64,000 nucleotides of DNA, taken from NCBI GenBank assembly GCA_036346355.1, contig CM070584.1:54953097-55017096 (forward strand), given 5' to 3'. Positions 36,563-47,328 of the stretch are shown here, piece by piece. A model generated the notes under the pieces. That model did no database searches and had not been told where the DNA came from. It was given only the letters and a program-made list of their open reading frames with translations. The stretch's first letter is position 1. Every line of letters begins with the position of its first letter. Source of the stretch: Rhipidocladum racemiflorum. Taxonomy: Eukaryota; Streptophyta; Magnoliopsida; Poales; Poaceae. The translations under genes were made by a program, and so were the position numbers.

Positions 36563-38500
36563 ATGTCGTCAACCGACAAACCCGCAGTCACCGCCGATAT
36601 CAACACCGATGCCATAATCGCGCCCCAGATGGCCGATTTAACCCTCGAGCAACGGAAAGAACTCAAGATCGAAGGGCAGCCTGGAGGAAATGATGCTACG
36701 ATGCTTCTAAAACACGCCGTGGCGTTACTCAAAAGATTGCACTCCCAAGCATCAATCCTATCGGAGATTCAACATCTGAATCGGTAAGCCGATACGCACT
36801 CCGCTCAAGCTGATTTATCAAGTATGATCGAGCAATCATCCATCACGCATTGATTAACCAATCATCGGCTCTAGTGTCTACTTTAAAGCCGATGATAGAA
36901 AATAGTGTGAAAACGATTGCTCAAGAATTAGCCGCTGCCTGGAAGCCTGCTAGATCCACCACAAACCATCCCTACGCACTCCAAGATATTCCATAGCACC
37001 CAACACAAGAACGTGTCGGCTCAAGCACCTATCATGATGCCGGCTCAACCTACTGCTCAAACCAAGCATACAGAGAGATGGGTTCACACACTACCATGGG
37101 CACACGGATGGAGCCAAGATAGGCGCATCAAATCAATCAAGCGCGCCTCCAATAACATCGGGTTATCGGCTTATCACCGATCGAAATGGGACAGGTTCCA
37201 TACCACGAGGGGCCACAACCATGAAACAAGCACCATATAGGGTGGTGCCATACGTCGAACCTTTCGCGCCCATACCCGATGCATTAGGTTTTAATCACAA
37301 TTACGACGCCAGCACCAAGACCTCCCGAGGTGCGAGTTGGAAAAGGCCCGAGTTTGCACTCGGGGCAGGCGCAAACAATGAGAATTGGCCGTGTCCTGGC
37401 TGCACCACAAGCCGACAATGTTAATTGGGCGTAACAAATTGCCAATGTTTTGAGAGAGCAGTTCGGTTTACAACCCAGAGGGAGAGTGATCGGCCACAGA
37501 AGCCGCACTCGATTACATAGACCGAATGCCGTACCCCACAACTTTAGGGTACCAGACTTTGCTAAATTCTGGGATGATTCTATTACCACAATTGAGCATA
37601 TCGGACGGTTCATGGCTCAATGTGGGGAGGCACAGTCCGATGGGTTAAAAATTAGGTTGTTTCCTTTATCATTATCTGGCACTGCATTCACTTGGTTCAC
37701 AAATCTACCACCTAATTCAGTTCATATATGGAACGATTTAGAAAGCCGATTCCATGAGTACTTCTTTCGGAACTATGGAGCTTAGGATTTCGATCTTAGT
37801 TCGATCCGACAAGTACTGGCGAATCGGTCTCTGATTATATCAAAAGATTTCGGGCGCATTTTAATAGGTGCTACAAAGGTAACATTACCCGGAAGCGATC
37901 AATTGGCCGACCTAGCGTTCCAAGGGTTAATCCCTCCATTAAAAGAAAAGTTGTCGTGCCAGGAGTTCCCGACTTAGGCCACCTACTCCATCGCAGACGG
38001 CACATGAAAGCCGATATGCAGAGAGCAAAGGGTTTAAAGATAGGTTTAGGACAAACGGCAATGAAAAGGCCAAAGTAAACATGGTAGATTACGATTCGGG
38101 CGACACCTCTGACGACGAAGAAGAAGTGAACATAGCCGAGTGGGCCAAAGGTTCCAAAAAACCACTCGTATGCTCTCTCGCAGGCCGACAAAGAATAAAG
38201 CGGAAGTCAAGTATTCATATGATGTTTCAAAATGTGACAAAATATTTGATTTATTACTACAAGAAAAACTCATAAGGTTACTGTAAGGGCATATCATACA
38301 ATCGGCCGAAGAAATTAAAAAACGAAGGTATTGCAATTGGCATCTTTCGTTCTCTCATATCACTAACGATTGAAATATTTTTCGACAACAGATCCAATCT
38401 GCCATCGCCGATGGCAGGTTAAAGTGTGCATAAGAATCGGCTATGCAGATAGATATGGGCCCTTTTCAGGTCAACATGGTTCAATGTTCACGAAAAGAAA
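36563..38500 (+). pseudogene. gag (capsid) pseudogene
   Basis: The likely start is at 36563 (MSSTDKPAVTAD), soon after the primer-binding site. It is open to 36787 and then decays through several stops. The retrotransposon gag (capsid) domain is clear at 37450-37785, with FAKFWDDSITTIEHIGRFM, LFPLSLSGTAFTWF and WNDLESRFHEYFF. It continues past a stop and frameshift to LADLAFQGLIPPLKEKL near 37950. Near 38330-38420, CNWHLSFSHITND and FRQQIQSAIADGRLK match the zinc-knuckle-like end of these proteins. The codon that should give the last Cys reads TGA. Gag would form the cytoplasmic particle. This copy cannot make an intact one as written. Confidence 0.82.
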
Positions 38501-39481
38501 AGAGGCTGCGGAAGAGGATAAGCCGACTAAGGGAATTGTATCACGAGACGAGACAAAGGTAGATCACCTGTCGGTTCTATACAAATAGAAGCCGATAAAA
38601 ATGGACAAAACTCAAGAACGGTGAAACCAAGAGGGGACTTAGAGGTCGGTAAATGGTATCGAATGAGAAGGCTCCAAGAAGAGCCGATTTCAAACCAAAG
38701 CCGACCTTCTCACAACTCCTGGGAAATATGAAAGGATAAGTCGAAGGTATAACCCTCAACACCACCAGGGTTTTCATCGATCAGGGCAAAGGAGGGACGA
38801 ACGTCGGCGCCGATGTGCCACATCGGCCGACATGAGAGGAAGAGAAACATCGGCAATGTCCTTTTTGGCGATTTCTTTGGGAGAGAGGGATGACCTTACC
38901 AACAGCTTGTATCTTGTCCTATGCAGCACTCGTCTACATGTCGGCCAAGCCAATCTGTAAAAGACAGGTTGTCCAGACCGGTACACGATCGTCCAGAAGT
39001 AAGGAGCAGAAGGCCGATCTATGAAAGGTTGTCAACATCAGAACAAGGCGAACCCTCCCAAGATCAGGAATTATCGGCTAACGCAAGAAGGATGGAATCT
39101 GACAATAAATGGGCAATTTAGTGGAAAGATAAGAAAGCCGATAGAACCCAAACCTAGATGGTGCCCTTCGGGTCTCAAAGAAGTCGCATAGCAGAAGGCT
39201 TCAGCGATTAAAAACACAAGAAGAAAGGGAAGCCGAAAAGGAGAGTGAGAGGGATCGGACGTTTAATAAGTTAAGACCGGTACCGATTTTGAAAAAGGAG
39301 TGGAGAAAGAAGGAACAGACCGATAGTGATTCAGATCAATCGGTTCAATCCAGTTCTCTGATGATCCGAGATGATACGCCACCAATGGATATAAACATGG
39401 TATTCACTTTACCTGCCGAGTTCAGAACCGAAGAATCGGTGAAGAAGTGTTCGCCAGTGTGCCTCGAGCACCAGACGCTGT

Positions 39482-40065
39482 GTGTTTGAAAAACCACAAG
39501 ACATGCATCGGCATTTGAAACCATTGTATCTAAAAGGATACATTAATGGCCGACCAATATCCCGTATGTTGGTCGATGGCGGGGCAACGGTCAATCTGAT
39601 GCCGTTAAGTACTTTCAGAAAGTTGGGAAAAGCCGACGAAGACTTAATCAAGACCAACATGGTGCTAAATGACTTCACCGGAGACCCAACTGAGGCTAAA
39701 CGCGTAATGGTGTCAGAACTGATAGTCGGTAATAAAACTTTGCCGACTGCGTTTTTTGTGATTGAAGCTAAAGGCAATTACAGCGTACTCCTTGGGCGGA
39801 TCGATCCATGCTAATCGTTGTATACCATCAACTATGCACCGTAAACCGTGCAGTGGAACGATGATACAGTAGAAGTCGTACCAGCCGACACATCGGCTCA
39901 TATCGCCATGGCTAGCCCTGACACCAATTGGCCACACGAAGAGGCTGAATGCATATCAGGAAAAGCCTTGGACAATTGCGATTTTATCTGTGTTGAGAAA
40001 TCAGGATTCAAGCCGATCAGCGTTAAACCCAATACGTTTGATCGGACAGACGAAGTGATAAGAAG
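39482..40065 (+). pseudogene. Aspartic protease domain
   Basis: The frame 39482-39814 contains HLKPLYLKGYINGRPISRM, the active-site block MLVDGGATVNLMP (DGG in place of the usual DTG/DSG, as is common in this lineage), TAFFVIEAKGNYSVLLGR and then a stop. A shifted frame (39848-40084) carries the linker WNDDTVEVVPAD. The protease would cleave Gag-Pol. The catalytic Asp is present, but the frame breaks directly after LLGR, where the family continues with DWIHAN. Confidence 0.82.
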
Positions 40066-41031
40066 ATGGAGCGCAAGACAATAGCAAAACTGCAGGAAAA
40101 AGCAAGGAGCTATCGGCAGGAAGAATACGAAGAAGCTGTTGAAGATTTTGAAGAAGAAAGAAAGGGGTTAGGATTTACTTCTGCCGATTTGCTTGAAGAG
40201 ATCGATATTGGGGAAGGGGATAGCAAAAGACCAACGTTTGTAAGTGCTAAATTAGAACCCAGTTATAAAGCAAAGTTGGTCGAAATACTCAAGGAATATA
40301 AGGATTGCTTTGCATGGGAGTATTATGAAATGCCAGGTTTAAGCCGACAGCTAGTTGAACATCGGCTACCTATAAAACCTGGATATCGGCCGTTCAAACA
40401 GTACCCTAGGCGGTTTAACCCTACGTTGTATGACGCTATAAAGGAAGAAGTAGGACGATTGCTAGAGGCGAAATTTATCCGGCCTTGCCGATACGCTGAG
40501 TGGGTCTCAAACATCGTCCCTGTGAAGAAGAAAAACGGCAAACTTAGGGTATGTGTCGATTTTAGAGATTTGAACAAAGCTACGCCAAAAGACGAGTACC
40601 CGATGCCCATAGCCGATATGCTTATCGATGCTGCATCTGGGAATAAAATCATAAGCTTTTTGGACGGGAACGCCGGATACAATCAGATATTCATGGCCGA
40701 AGCCGATATACACAAAACGGCTTTCAGATGTCCGGGGGCTTTAGGGCTATATGAATGGAAAGTTATGACCTTCGGTTTAAAAAATGCCGGTGCTACTTAT
40801 CAACGTGCTATGAACCATATTTTCCATGATTTGATCGGCAATACTGTGGAAATATACATTGACGACGTAGTGGTAAAATCCAAAGAAGACTGGCAACATT
40901 TAGCCGATCTGAGAAAAATGTTCGAAAGCACAAGGTTACATGGGTTAAAGATGAACCCTCTCAAATGTGCTTCGAGTATCGGCTGGACAATTTCTTGGGT
41001 TTACGATTGCATGAAGGAGGGATTGAAGTAA
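40066..41031 (+). pseudogene. Reverse transcriptase domain
   Basis: A 321-codon open frame, the longest in the element. It holds FAWEYYEMPGLSRQLVEHRL, the finger block EAKFIRPCRYAEWVSNIVPV, LRVCVDFRDLNKATPKDEYP, the palm block FLDGNAGYNQI, FRCPGALGLYEWKVMTFGL and the catalytic YIDDVVVKS (YIDD at 40855-40866). It copies the RNA genome into cDNA in the particle. The frame is lost after KCASSIGWTISWV, where the family reads KCAFGVSAGNFLGF, so the thumb is broken. The catalytic residues visible are intact. Confidence 0.9.
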
Positions 41032-41640
41032 ACCCAACCAAAGTGAAAGCCATAGCCGATACTAAACCACCGACAAGTAAAAAGGAGTTGCGGTGTTGAT
41101 TGGGAAAATCAATTACTTGCGACGTTTTATCTCAAACTTGTCGTGACGTATTCGGCCTTCACACCGCTGCTGAAAATTAAAGATAACCAAGAGTTTAAGT
41201 GGGAAGCCGATCAAAGAAAAGGCCTTCGACGACATAAAGGGTTATCGATGAGTCCACCAAGATTGACCGCACCAAAACACGGTGATACCTTTTAGACTAT
41301 ATATATCGGTGAAGGTGATTCGATTGGAGCAGTTTTAACACAAGAAGCCGATAGGAAGGAACGAGCAATATATTACTTAAGCCGACGTCTTCTAGATGCA
41401 GAAACCAGGTATCCCTTAGTAGAAAAATTATGCCTGTCATTGTACTTTGCTTGCACCAAGTTAAGACATTATATGTCAAGGCGTCCAAATGCGTTATAAT
41501 ATGCAAAACCGATGTAGTTAAATACATATTATCGGCGCCCATCCTGCGGGTCGGCTTGGTAAATGGGCATACGCCTAACAGAGTTTGAGTTATCCTATGA
41601 ATCGGCTAAATCTGTGAAAGGACAAGCTGTGGCCGATTTT
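41032..41640 (+). pseudogene. Connection and first RNase H domain, fragmented
   Basis: Pieces in shifting frames match the tether region: VNPTKVKAIADTKPPTSKKEL and INYLRRFISNLS near 41030-41140, GEGDSIGAVLTQEADRKERA, IYYLSRRLLDAETRYPLVEKL near 41310-41430, and FELSYESAKSVKGQAVADFI at 41587-41642. Several stops and frameshifts separate them. Confidence 0.78.
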
Positions 41641-41642
41641 AT

Positions 41643-42115
41643 CACAGGGAGTGAAACATTAGTAGGAACAACTAGTGTAACTCCTTGGCAGCTGTATTTT
41701 AATGGGTCTGTTTGCCAAGAAGGCGAAGGCATCGGTGTGGTATTAGTTTCACCTAGAAAGCAGGAGTATGACTTCATGTATCGGCTAAATAGCCGATGTT
41801 CAAATAATCAAGCGAGAATCTGAAGCATTACTAAGGGTCTACAACTGTTAGATAGCATCGGAGTGAGAGACGTCGAAGCTTTTGGAGATTCGATGTTAAT
41901 TGTACAAAGAAGTCGAGGAGAATACCGATGCAATGATGATGCACTAACCCAGTACTTGCATCAATGCCTCCAGATCATCGAGATGTTCACTACATTTTCC
42001 ATAAAACATATCCCCAGAGAAGCTAATGATAAAGCAAACCGATTGGCACAAAGTGCATCAGGTACAAGATTGAAAGCCGACAGGACCAATCGAGCTAAAC
42101 GCTTGGCCGGTTTTA
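41643..42115 (+). pseudogene. Second (archaeal-type) RNase H domain
   Basis: WQLYFNGSVCQEGEGIGVVL, RCSNNQA, LLDSIGVRDVEAFGDSMLIV and FSIKHIPREANDKANRLAQ give the usual order for the extra RNase H of Tat elements. The first catalytic Asp (normally FDGS) reads Asn (FNGS, codon at 41701-41703). The Asp of GDS and the late Asn-Asp block remain. A stop at 41821 lies where the family has AEYEAL. Confidence 0.82.
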
Positions 42116-42116
42116 T

Positions 42117-43381
42117 GTGTCCACCTGTCGATCGGAGAACAGAGATAAGGGATTATTTGTCGATCCAACTAAGCCGATCGAGCAAAGGTCAGCGCAAAGC
42201 GCCAAATATGTTCTACTAGAAGACGTATTGTACTTTCGGACTATGGAAGGTTTGTTATTAAGATGTCTGGGAACCGAGGAAGCCAAAGTGGCAATGGGTG
42301 AAGTTCATGAAGGCATTTGTGGGTCACATCAATCGGCTCATAAGATGAAATGGGTACTGAGACGAACAGGATATTTTTGGCCGACGATGTTAGAAGATTG
42401 CTTCAAATATTATAGAGGATGCCAAACGTGTCAAAAGTTTGGTAACATACAACAAGACCAAAGATCGGCTTTACATCCGATCGTCAAGCCATGGCCATTT
42501 AGAGGATGGGGTATAGACATAATCGGCCGATATTTCCGTCATCCAAAGAAAGGACATAAATTCATCCTTGCAGCCACGGATTATTTCTCAAAATGGGTTG
42601 AGGCTGTGCCACTCAAGAAGGTTACTGGTAAAGAACTAATCGACTTTGTAAATGAACACATCGTCCATCGGTTTGGGATTCCACAGACAATCACTACCGA
42701 TCGTGGTCGTGGTTCATGTCCAACGAGTTCAAAGGGTTTGCGTAAAGTCTTGGGATAAAATTACTCAACTCCTCCCTTACTATGCTCGTGCCAACGGACA
42801 GGCCGAATCATCGAACAAAACATTGATAAAGCTGATAAAAAGAAAAATTGAGGAAGAGCCAAGGAGATGGCATTCAACGCTATCGGAGGCTTTATGGGCT
42901 TATCGGCTATCTCATCACGGAACAACTAAATTGTCACCCTTTCAGTTGGTATACGGACAAGAAGCCGTTTTGCCCGTTGAAATCAACATCGGCTCAATAA
43001 GGCTACACGAGCAAGATAAGGTATCAGCCGATGAATACAAACAGGCAATGCTGGACAATCTAGATGATTTGGCTGAACTAAGGCTAATCACGCTAGATCG
43101 GCTTAAAAAGAACAAATAGATGGTTGCCAGGTCGTACAATAAAAAAGTGATTTTTAAATCATTCAATCAAGCCGATTTAGTATGGAAAACCGTGTTGCCG
43201 ATTGGGTCTAAGGATAACCGATTCGGCAAATGGTCTCCAACGTGGGAAGGGCCCTATAAGATCAATCGGCCGGTTGACGGAATTGTGATATACCGAATCC
43301 TTAGAAGGGTTCGTCCTACCTAAAGCGATCAATGGAAAGTATCTGAAGGCATATCACCCAAGCATATGGGTCGGGTCCTAA
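42117..43381 (+). pseudogene. Integrase, zinc-binding, catalytic and C-terminal parts
   Basis: The HHCC zinc domain is visible: VHEGICGSHQSAHKM, then CFKYYRGCQTCQKFG. The catalytic core follows with WGIDIIGRYF (first Asp), FILAATDYFSKWVEAVPLK and ITTDRG (second Asp). At about 42705-42725 the frame slips, and the core resumes in another frame as YYARANGQAESSNKTLIKL (Glu present). The C-terminus includes HSTLSEALWAYRLSHHGTT, a TAG at 43117-43119, then VARSYNKKV, FGKWSPTWEGPYKI, and the end YLKAYHPSIW at about 43333-43366 in a shifted frame. Integrase inserts the cDNA into the genome. Confidence 0.88.
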
Positions 43382-43670
43382 CTACAGAGGAAAACATCAG
43401 GATCAATGACAAGCACATGCAAATAAAATCGGTCATACAAATTGACCGAGTCCGCTTTAAAACATCCACAGACATGTGCTTACAAAATCGATGCACACCA
43501 TCAAGCAAGAGTTCAAAAGACGTCATCTCAAGTTTAACGCAATATTAGATTGGCAACAACTGATCAAGAAATTAAAGTCTAGTGAAGTCCCGATCCGCAA
43601 ATGAGCTCCCAGAGCCGATAGGTCGCCGCCTCTACCGATGGTAGCTTGAATGTTGTCTATTAAATGTTGA

Positions 43671-44330
43671 TCAGCCCTGCATCGCCGAATCGGGACTATT
43701 TTGGCCGATTGGGTTTTGACTTGTGCAAAGACCTCGCCAATCTTCTTCCTCTGGGCGCCGGTGAAGATGTAGATTCAGAATGCCAATCGGCATTCTCGCA
43801 AGTTCTTTTGTGACCAAGGCCAATCGTTCTTCAAGTTTGATCTTGGTCGACTCAGCTCTTGAGCCCTCGCTCTTGGCCGATTTTAGCACGGCAAAGACTC
43901 TGGTCAAATGCACTCTTTCGAGACTTGGCGTCCGCTATGAGCTTGTCCAAAATTTCTTGATCGGCTTGTTGAGCCTTCCTCTGCTCAACCTCGCCTTGGT
44001 CGATGCTACGCCCCGCCGACGAGTGTCCAAGTGGCATACCTCTAGCAGTGCGTTCATAGCCGCAGGAGGAAGATCGGCTTGCACGGCCGCCATAGCATTC
44101 CTCAGCGGTTGCGTATTGGCCAGAAGAGCTGCCTCCGGCCGCAACACTTCATCAAGAAGACGATTGAGACGTTCTTGCATACCCGGTTCAAGAAAGGATC
44201 GCAGCAGATGCCGGGCGCAGAGGCAAGAATGATACGCTGAATGCTCGGCCGATAGTCGCTGGCCAACACTTCCGGGTCGCCGAGCTCATCCAAAGAGAAG
44301 CCTAAGAGATCGGCTAAGTCCATCGACGAG
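43671..44330 (-). pseudogene. Antisense hydrophilic, helix-rich frame (3' part of antisense gene)
   Basis: Minus-strand pieces in three frames read DLADLLGFSLDELGDPEVLA, QRIILASAPG, MQERLNRLLDEVLRPEAALL, LPPAAMNALLEVCHLDT and KLEERLALVTKELA. Charge and heptad-like Leu spacing suggest a coiled coil. It lies downstream of the PMD frame on the same strand and is probably its C-terminal part or a second exon. I cannot assign a function. Confidence 0.5.
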
Positions 44331-44939
44331 CTGGGTTAGAAGCAGGTTTCGAGGTGACGAGGCAGAGCCGAGCCGGCAAGACCAAAGACATCCGCCTGGG
44401 TCTTCTCTGCAGACGGCTTCTAACAACCGAACGGAAGGGGTTTCTCGAGGAATGCGTTACGATAAGATGCTACGATAAGATAAGGAACAAAAACAAGGGT
44501 CAAGATAAGGATCGGAGCTAACCGCAGAAGAGTTTATCCAGCCGGGATGTCGCCGCATCACGACCCGCAGGTTTTGGGGATTGCTTGATGACGACTTCAC
44601 GGCTCTTCTTCTCTCAAAATTATAAACATGGGGTTAGCCGACAAAGAAGCATGAAGACTTCGCCTACAAAAGAAGTCCGAATGCACTGACGCATTTTTGC
44701 GCGCTGACGGCAAGATCGCAGTTGATGGGCTATTGACCCCAACGTGCGGAAGATAAACCGGCAAGAGGGGTCGATGACCTTTGCCGTTTTAAGCGATCGT
44801 CGGCCGATGCGGCTTGCGCTGGGGTTGATCTCTTGCTGGTCTGAAAAGGGTAAAAAATATGGTTAAGCCGATGAAAATCTTATTCTAATAAAACATCAAA
44901 ATGAAAATACCTCTAGAGACGAGTTAGCATCGCTCGAAC
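44331..44939. other. Non-coding internal region of the retrotransposon
   Basis: Lies between the two antisense coding blocks and could hold an intron of the antisense gene. I see no domain in either strand. Confidence 0.45.
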
Positions 44940-46427
44940 TCGAGCTAGACCCAAAGAACGGTCTCTCGCTCGGCCTCGAAAACCAGGAAGAAAAGAGGAC
45001 AGGACTCGGGAATAGTGCGCCTCCGCAAGAGTGCCTCAGCTATAGAAGCCCACCATGTGGTAAATTGGCCCGATCGACGCGTGTTTAACACAAGGAAGGG
45101 CAAGTCTACCACATGGAGTTCATCGGCTAGCTCAATAATAAGATCCGCCGCAGTAGAGTTGGTTACTTTGTTTCGTGGTTTAATCATCCTAAGCAAAGGA
45201 AAGCAAGGAATGGTTTGTCCAAAACCCAGCTGGCGTGCATAAACTGAAGGATGATAGAATTCATATGTCGGCTGAAATGTTCTGTTTCGAGTACTTAAGC
45301 CGACGTGAAGGATGCAAGGAGAAATCAGCAGGGAAGCAGATCGAGAGTGGATTGGGGCATTAGGAGCTGTCGAGTTTAAACGAAGAAAAGAAGGCCACGG
45401 AGATCGGCTAATTGGCTATAATAAAAGAAATCTCTACGGTTGAAAGAGGCTTGGTTGAGATGCAAGAAAAGGACAAATATTTATGGAAGCCTATAGAGAG
45501 ATTTTTGTTCATCGGATGAACACATGGTAAATTTTTTCGCCTGGGATCGGCTAGGTTGGAATACAGGACGGCACCTCAGGAAAGTCTTCCGTTGGGAAAG
45601 CCGATTCATCCGAAGGGTCCGGATAATGAGGCGGCCAAAAACGCAAGAAAGCCAAATCTGGATAAACCAAAGAGGGCCGCCAACATTACCGATTTACATA
45701 GGAACCATTGCCAAGAAAAAGCCGACTCGATGATATGCATCATATGGTATACGGCGCCAAAGAAGGATTTCCTAAAGATAGCCGACGACCCATAACTAGT
45801 TGCTCGACATAAATTGATAGACCTGGTTGGTCCTAAGGAAGCGCCACAGAATAGGAATCGGTCTAACCATAAGTTGATAAAGGCTACGTGTTCTTCATCC
45901 GATACAGGGCCGGTTACTTTGTTGTTATTTTGGATGTATTTAGACCAACCTTCTCCCTTTTTTCTGGTCAATTTATACCGAGGTTTCCACTAAAAGCCGA
46001 TATTTGTTCTCCATCGTGCCTAAGACAAAGCATAATTCGGCCATGTCTAAAAGGGTTGGGCCGATGGGACCGTTGGGAAAAAGAAGGCGTTAAAAGAGTC
46101 CGACCAAAAATAGCAGCAGCAGCTACTAAAGATTCGTTGGGTTCCTGAGCAGACTAAGGACATGGGGATACACTCAAGAATGCCCATACCTTCCCACTCG
46201 CTCTCTTTGGGCCGATACTCTATCGTACCAGACCTCCACTTCTTGAGAGCCGTCGGCCAAGCCCTAAAACTTTTGGACCACTCGTTGATGTTGTAACCAG
46301 GAGCCGATAAAGGGAGTCTAGGGATTTCGCCTCCGATGACAAAGATCAGGTTCTATGGTTCCTATAGGACCTAGGAAGTACCGATGATCGCTATCTCGGG
46401 ATCTAACAAGTACCGAGATGCGCCCAT
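44940..46427 (-). pseudogene. Antisense plant mobile domain (PMD, aminotransferase-like) pseudogene
   Basis: Read right to left, a start at 46427 (MGASRYLLDPEIAIIG) is followed by three close stops. It then continues as NLIFVIGGEIPRLPLSAPGY, NEWSKSFRAWPTALKKWRSG, EWEGMGILECIPMSL and FWSDSFNAFFF, frame-shifted to DMAELCFVLGT. Next come GWSKYIQNNNKVTGPVSDEE, HVAFINLWLDRFLFC and FFGAVYHMMH. The end is LHVGLSTRNRTFQPTYEFYH, PSVYARQLGFGQTIP and a stop at 44945. This order matches plant mobile domain proteins, a family found both as host genes (the MAIN/MAIL1 family) and inside grass Ty3/gypsy and MULE elements. Its role in elements is unknown. The copy is broken by at least two frameshifts and several stops. 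Confidence 0.75.
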
Positions 46428-46693
46428 TTCAGCCGATGCTATGAGAAGAAGGGTTGAAGCGGAGGAAAGCCGATTTCAGGATTAACGAGAGCACGCCAGG
46501 GTGAAAATGACTGCAGGGGGAGCCTCATATTTATACCTCTGAGAAGGTGAAAAGGCGGGAACAGCTTGTCGCATTGAAAACGCACCGAGAAGATTGCGGC
46601 GCTATTAATGGGGAAGTTACCAAGGTGAATCCTAAACGACAAGCCGATCACAGAAAAGACGAAGGGATTTTTGAAAGATAACAAGTTACCTTT

Positions 46694-46710
46694 CAAAAAT
46701 GGGGGGCATA
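46694..46710 (+). other. Polypurine tract
   Basis: CAAAAATGGGGGGCATA lies directly before the 3' LTR. The purine run AAAAATGGGGGG would prime plus-strand synthesis. Confidence 0.75.
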
Positions 46711-47323
46711 TGTTTGCACCAAAATTCGGTATGTATTGGAATCGGTCTAAAAATAGAAGTATCGTATAGAAAGGAATCGTAATCGGATAAAAAGGAATCC
46801 GTTTCTAAAAAAAGGAAAGGAAATCGGATAAAAAGCCGATACGGATAAATACACCGTATCCATGTACAACTCGGATCGGTCAGGCGTGTTATAAAAGGGG
46901 GAGGGCGCCAAGCGAAGATAATCAATCAATTCCAACAACTACTTTTACTGACCTTTCTTTTACATTGCTTTAGCTTCATAGATTTCTTTGCAAGTCGACG
47001 GAATCAACATAATACAAGATCGCCGATTGTTGATTCTAGCCGATTTCACCCAGGTTTGATTTGCTTTCGCGAGCTTATGCGCATCGCCTTCCCGGCCGAT
47101 TTTACCTTGTATCCGGATCAATCAGAATCGGTTGATCTAGTTATCTCCTAATCGGTTCTTGCCGACTAGTGAAAAGCCGATAGATCCTTGTTTATCGGCT
47201 TCGATCAAATTACAAATTTTACCTTGTCGATTTCAGGTCAAATCGACTGGCACGCTCTGCAAACCCGGTGTTTATCTTGTGTGTTCGAGGCCTAAAACCC
47301 CCTTCACGTTTTTGGCGCGAACA
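46711..47323 (+). repeat. 3' LTR of the Ty3/gypsy element
   Basis: 613 bp, TG...CA, aligned end to end with the 5' LTR. Visible differences include CAACTGTAACC versus CAATCAGAATC and TTTACAGCC versus TTTACTGACC. These are the same kinds of change seen between macrosatellite units. Confidence 0.95.
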
Positions 47324-47328
47324 GTAAG
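47324..47328. repeat. Retrotransposon target-site duplication, right (GTAAG)
   Basis: Matches 35911-35915 exactly. Confidence 0.93.

Larger units (their letters stand above)
35916..47323 (+). mobile_element. Full-length Ty3/gypsy LTR retrotransposon, Tat type, 11.4 kb
   Basis: The order is: 5' LTR, primer-binding site, gag, protease, reverse transcriptase, RNase H, a second (archaeal-type) RNase H, integrase, about 3.3 kb with an antisense plant-mobile-domain frame, polypurine tract, 3' LTR. The domain order RT-RH-IN is that of Ty3/gypsy. The extra RNase H domain and the long region after integrase are hallmarks of the Tat lineage. The 5-bp duplication GTAAG is perfect. Every large reading frame is interrupted by stops or frameshifts, so the copy is not autonomous as written, though part of the damage may be consensus error at CAG/CTG sites. 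GCCGAT and its complement ATCGGC recur throughout the element. Confidence 0.94.
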
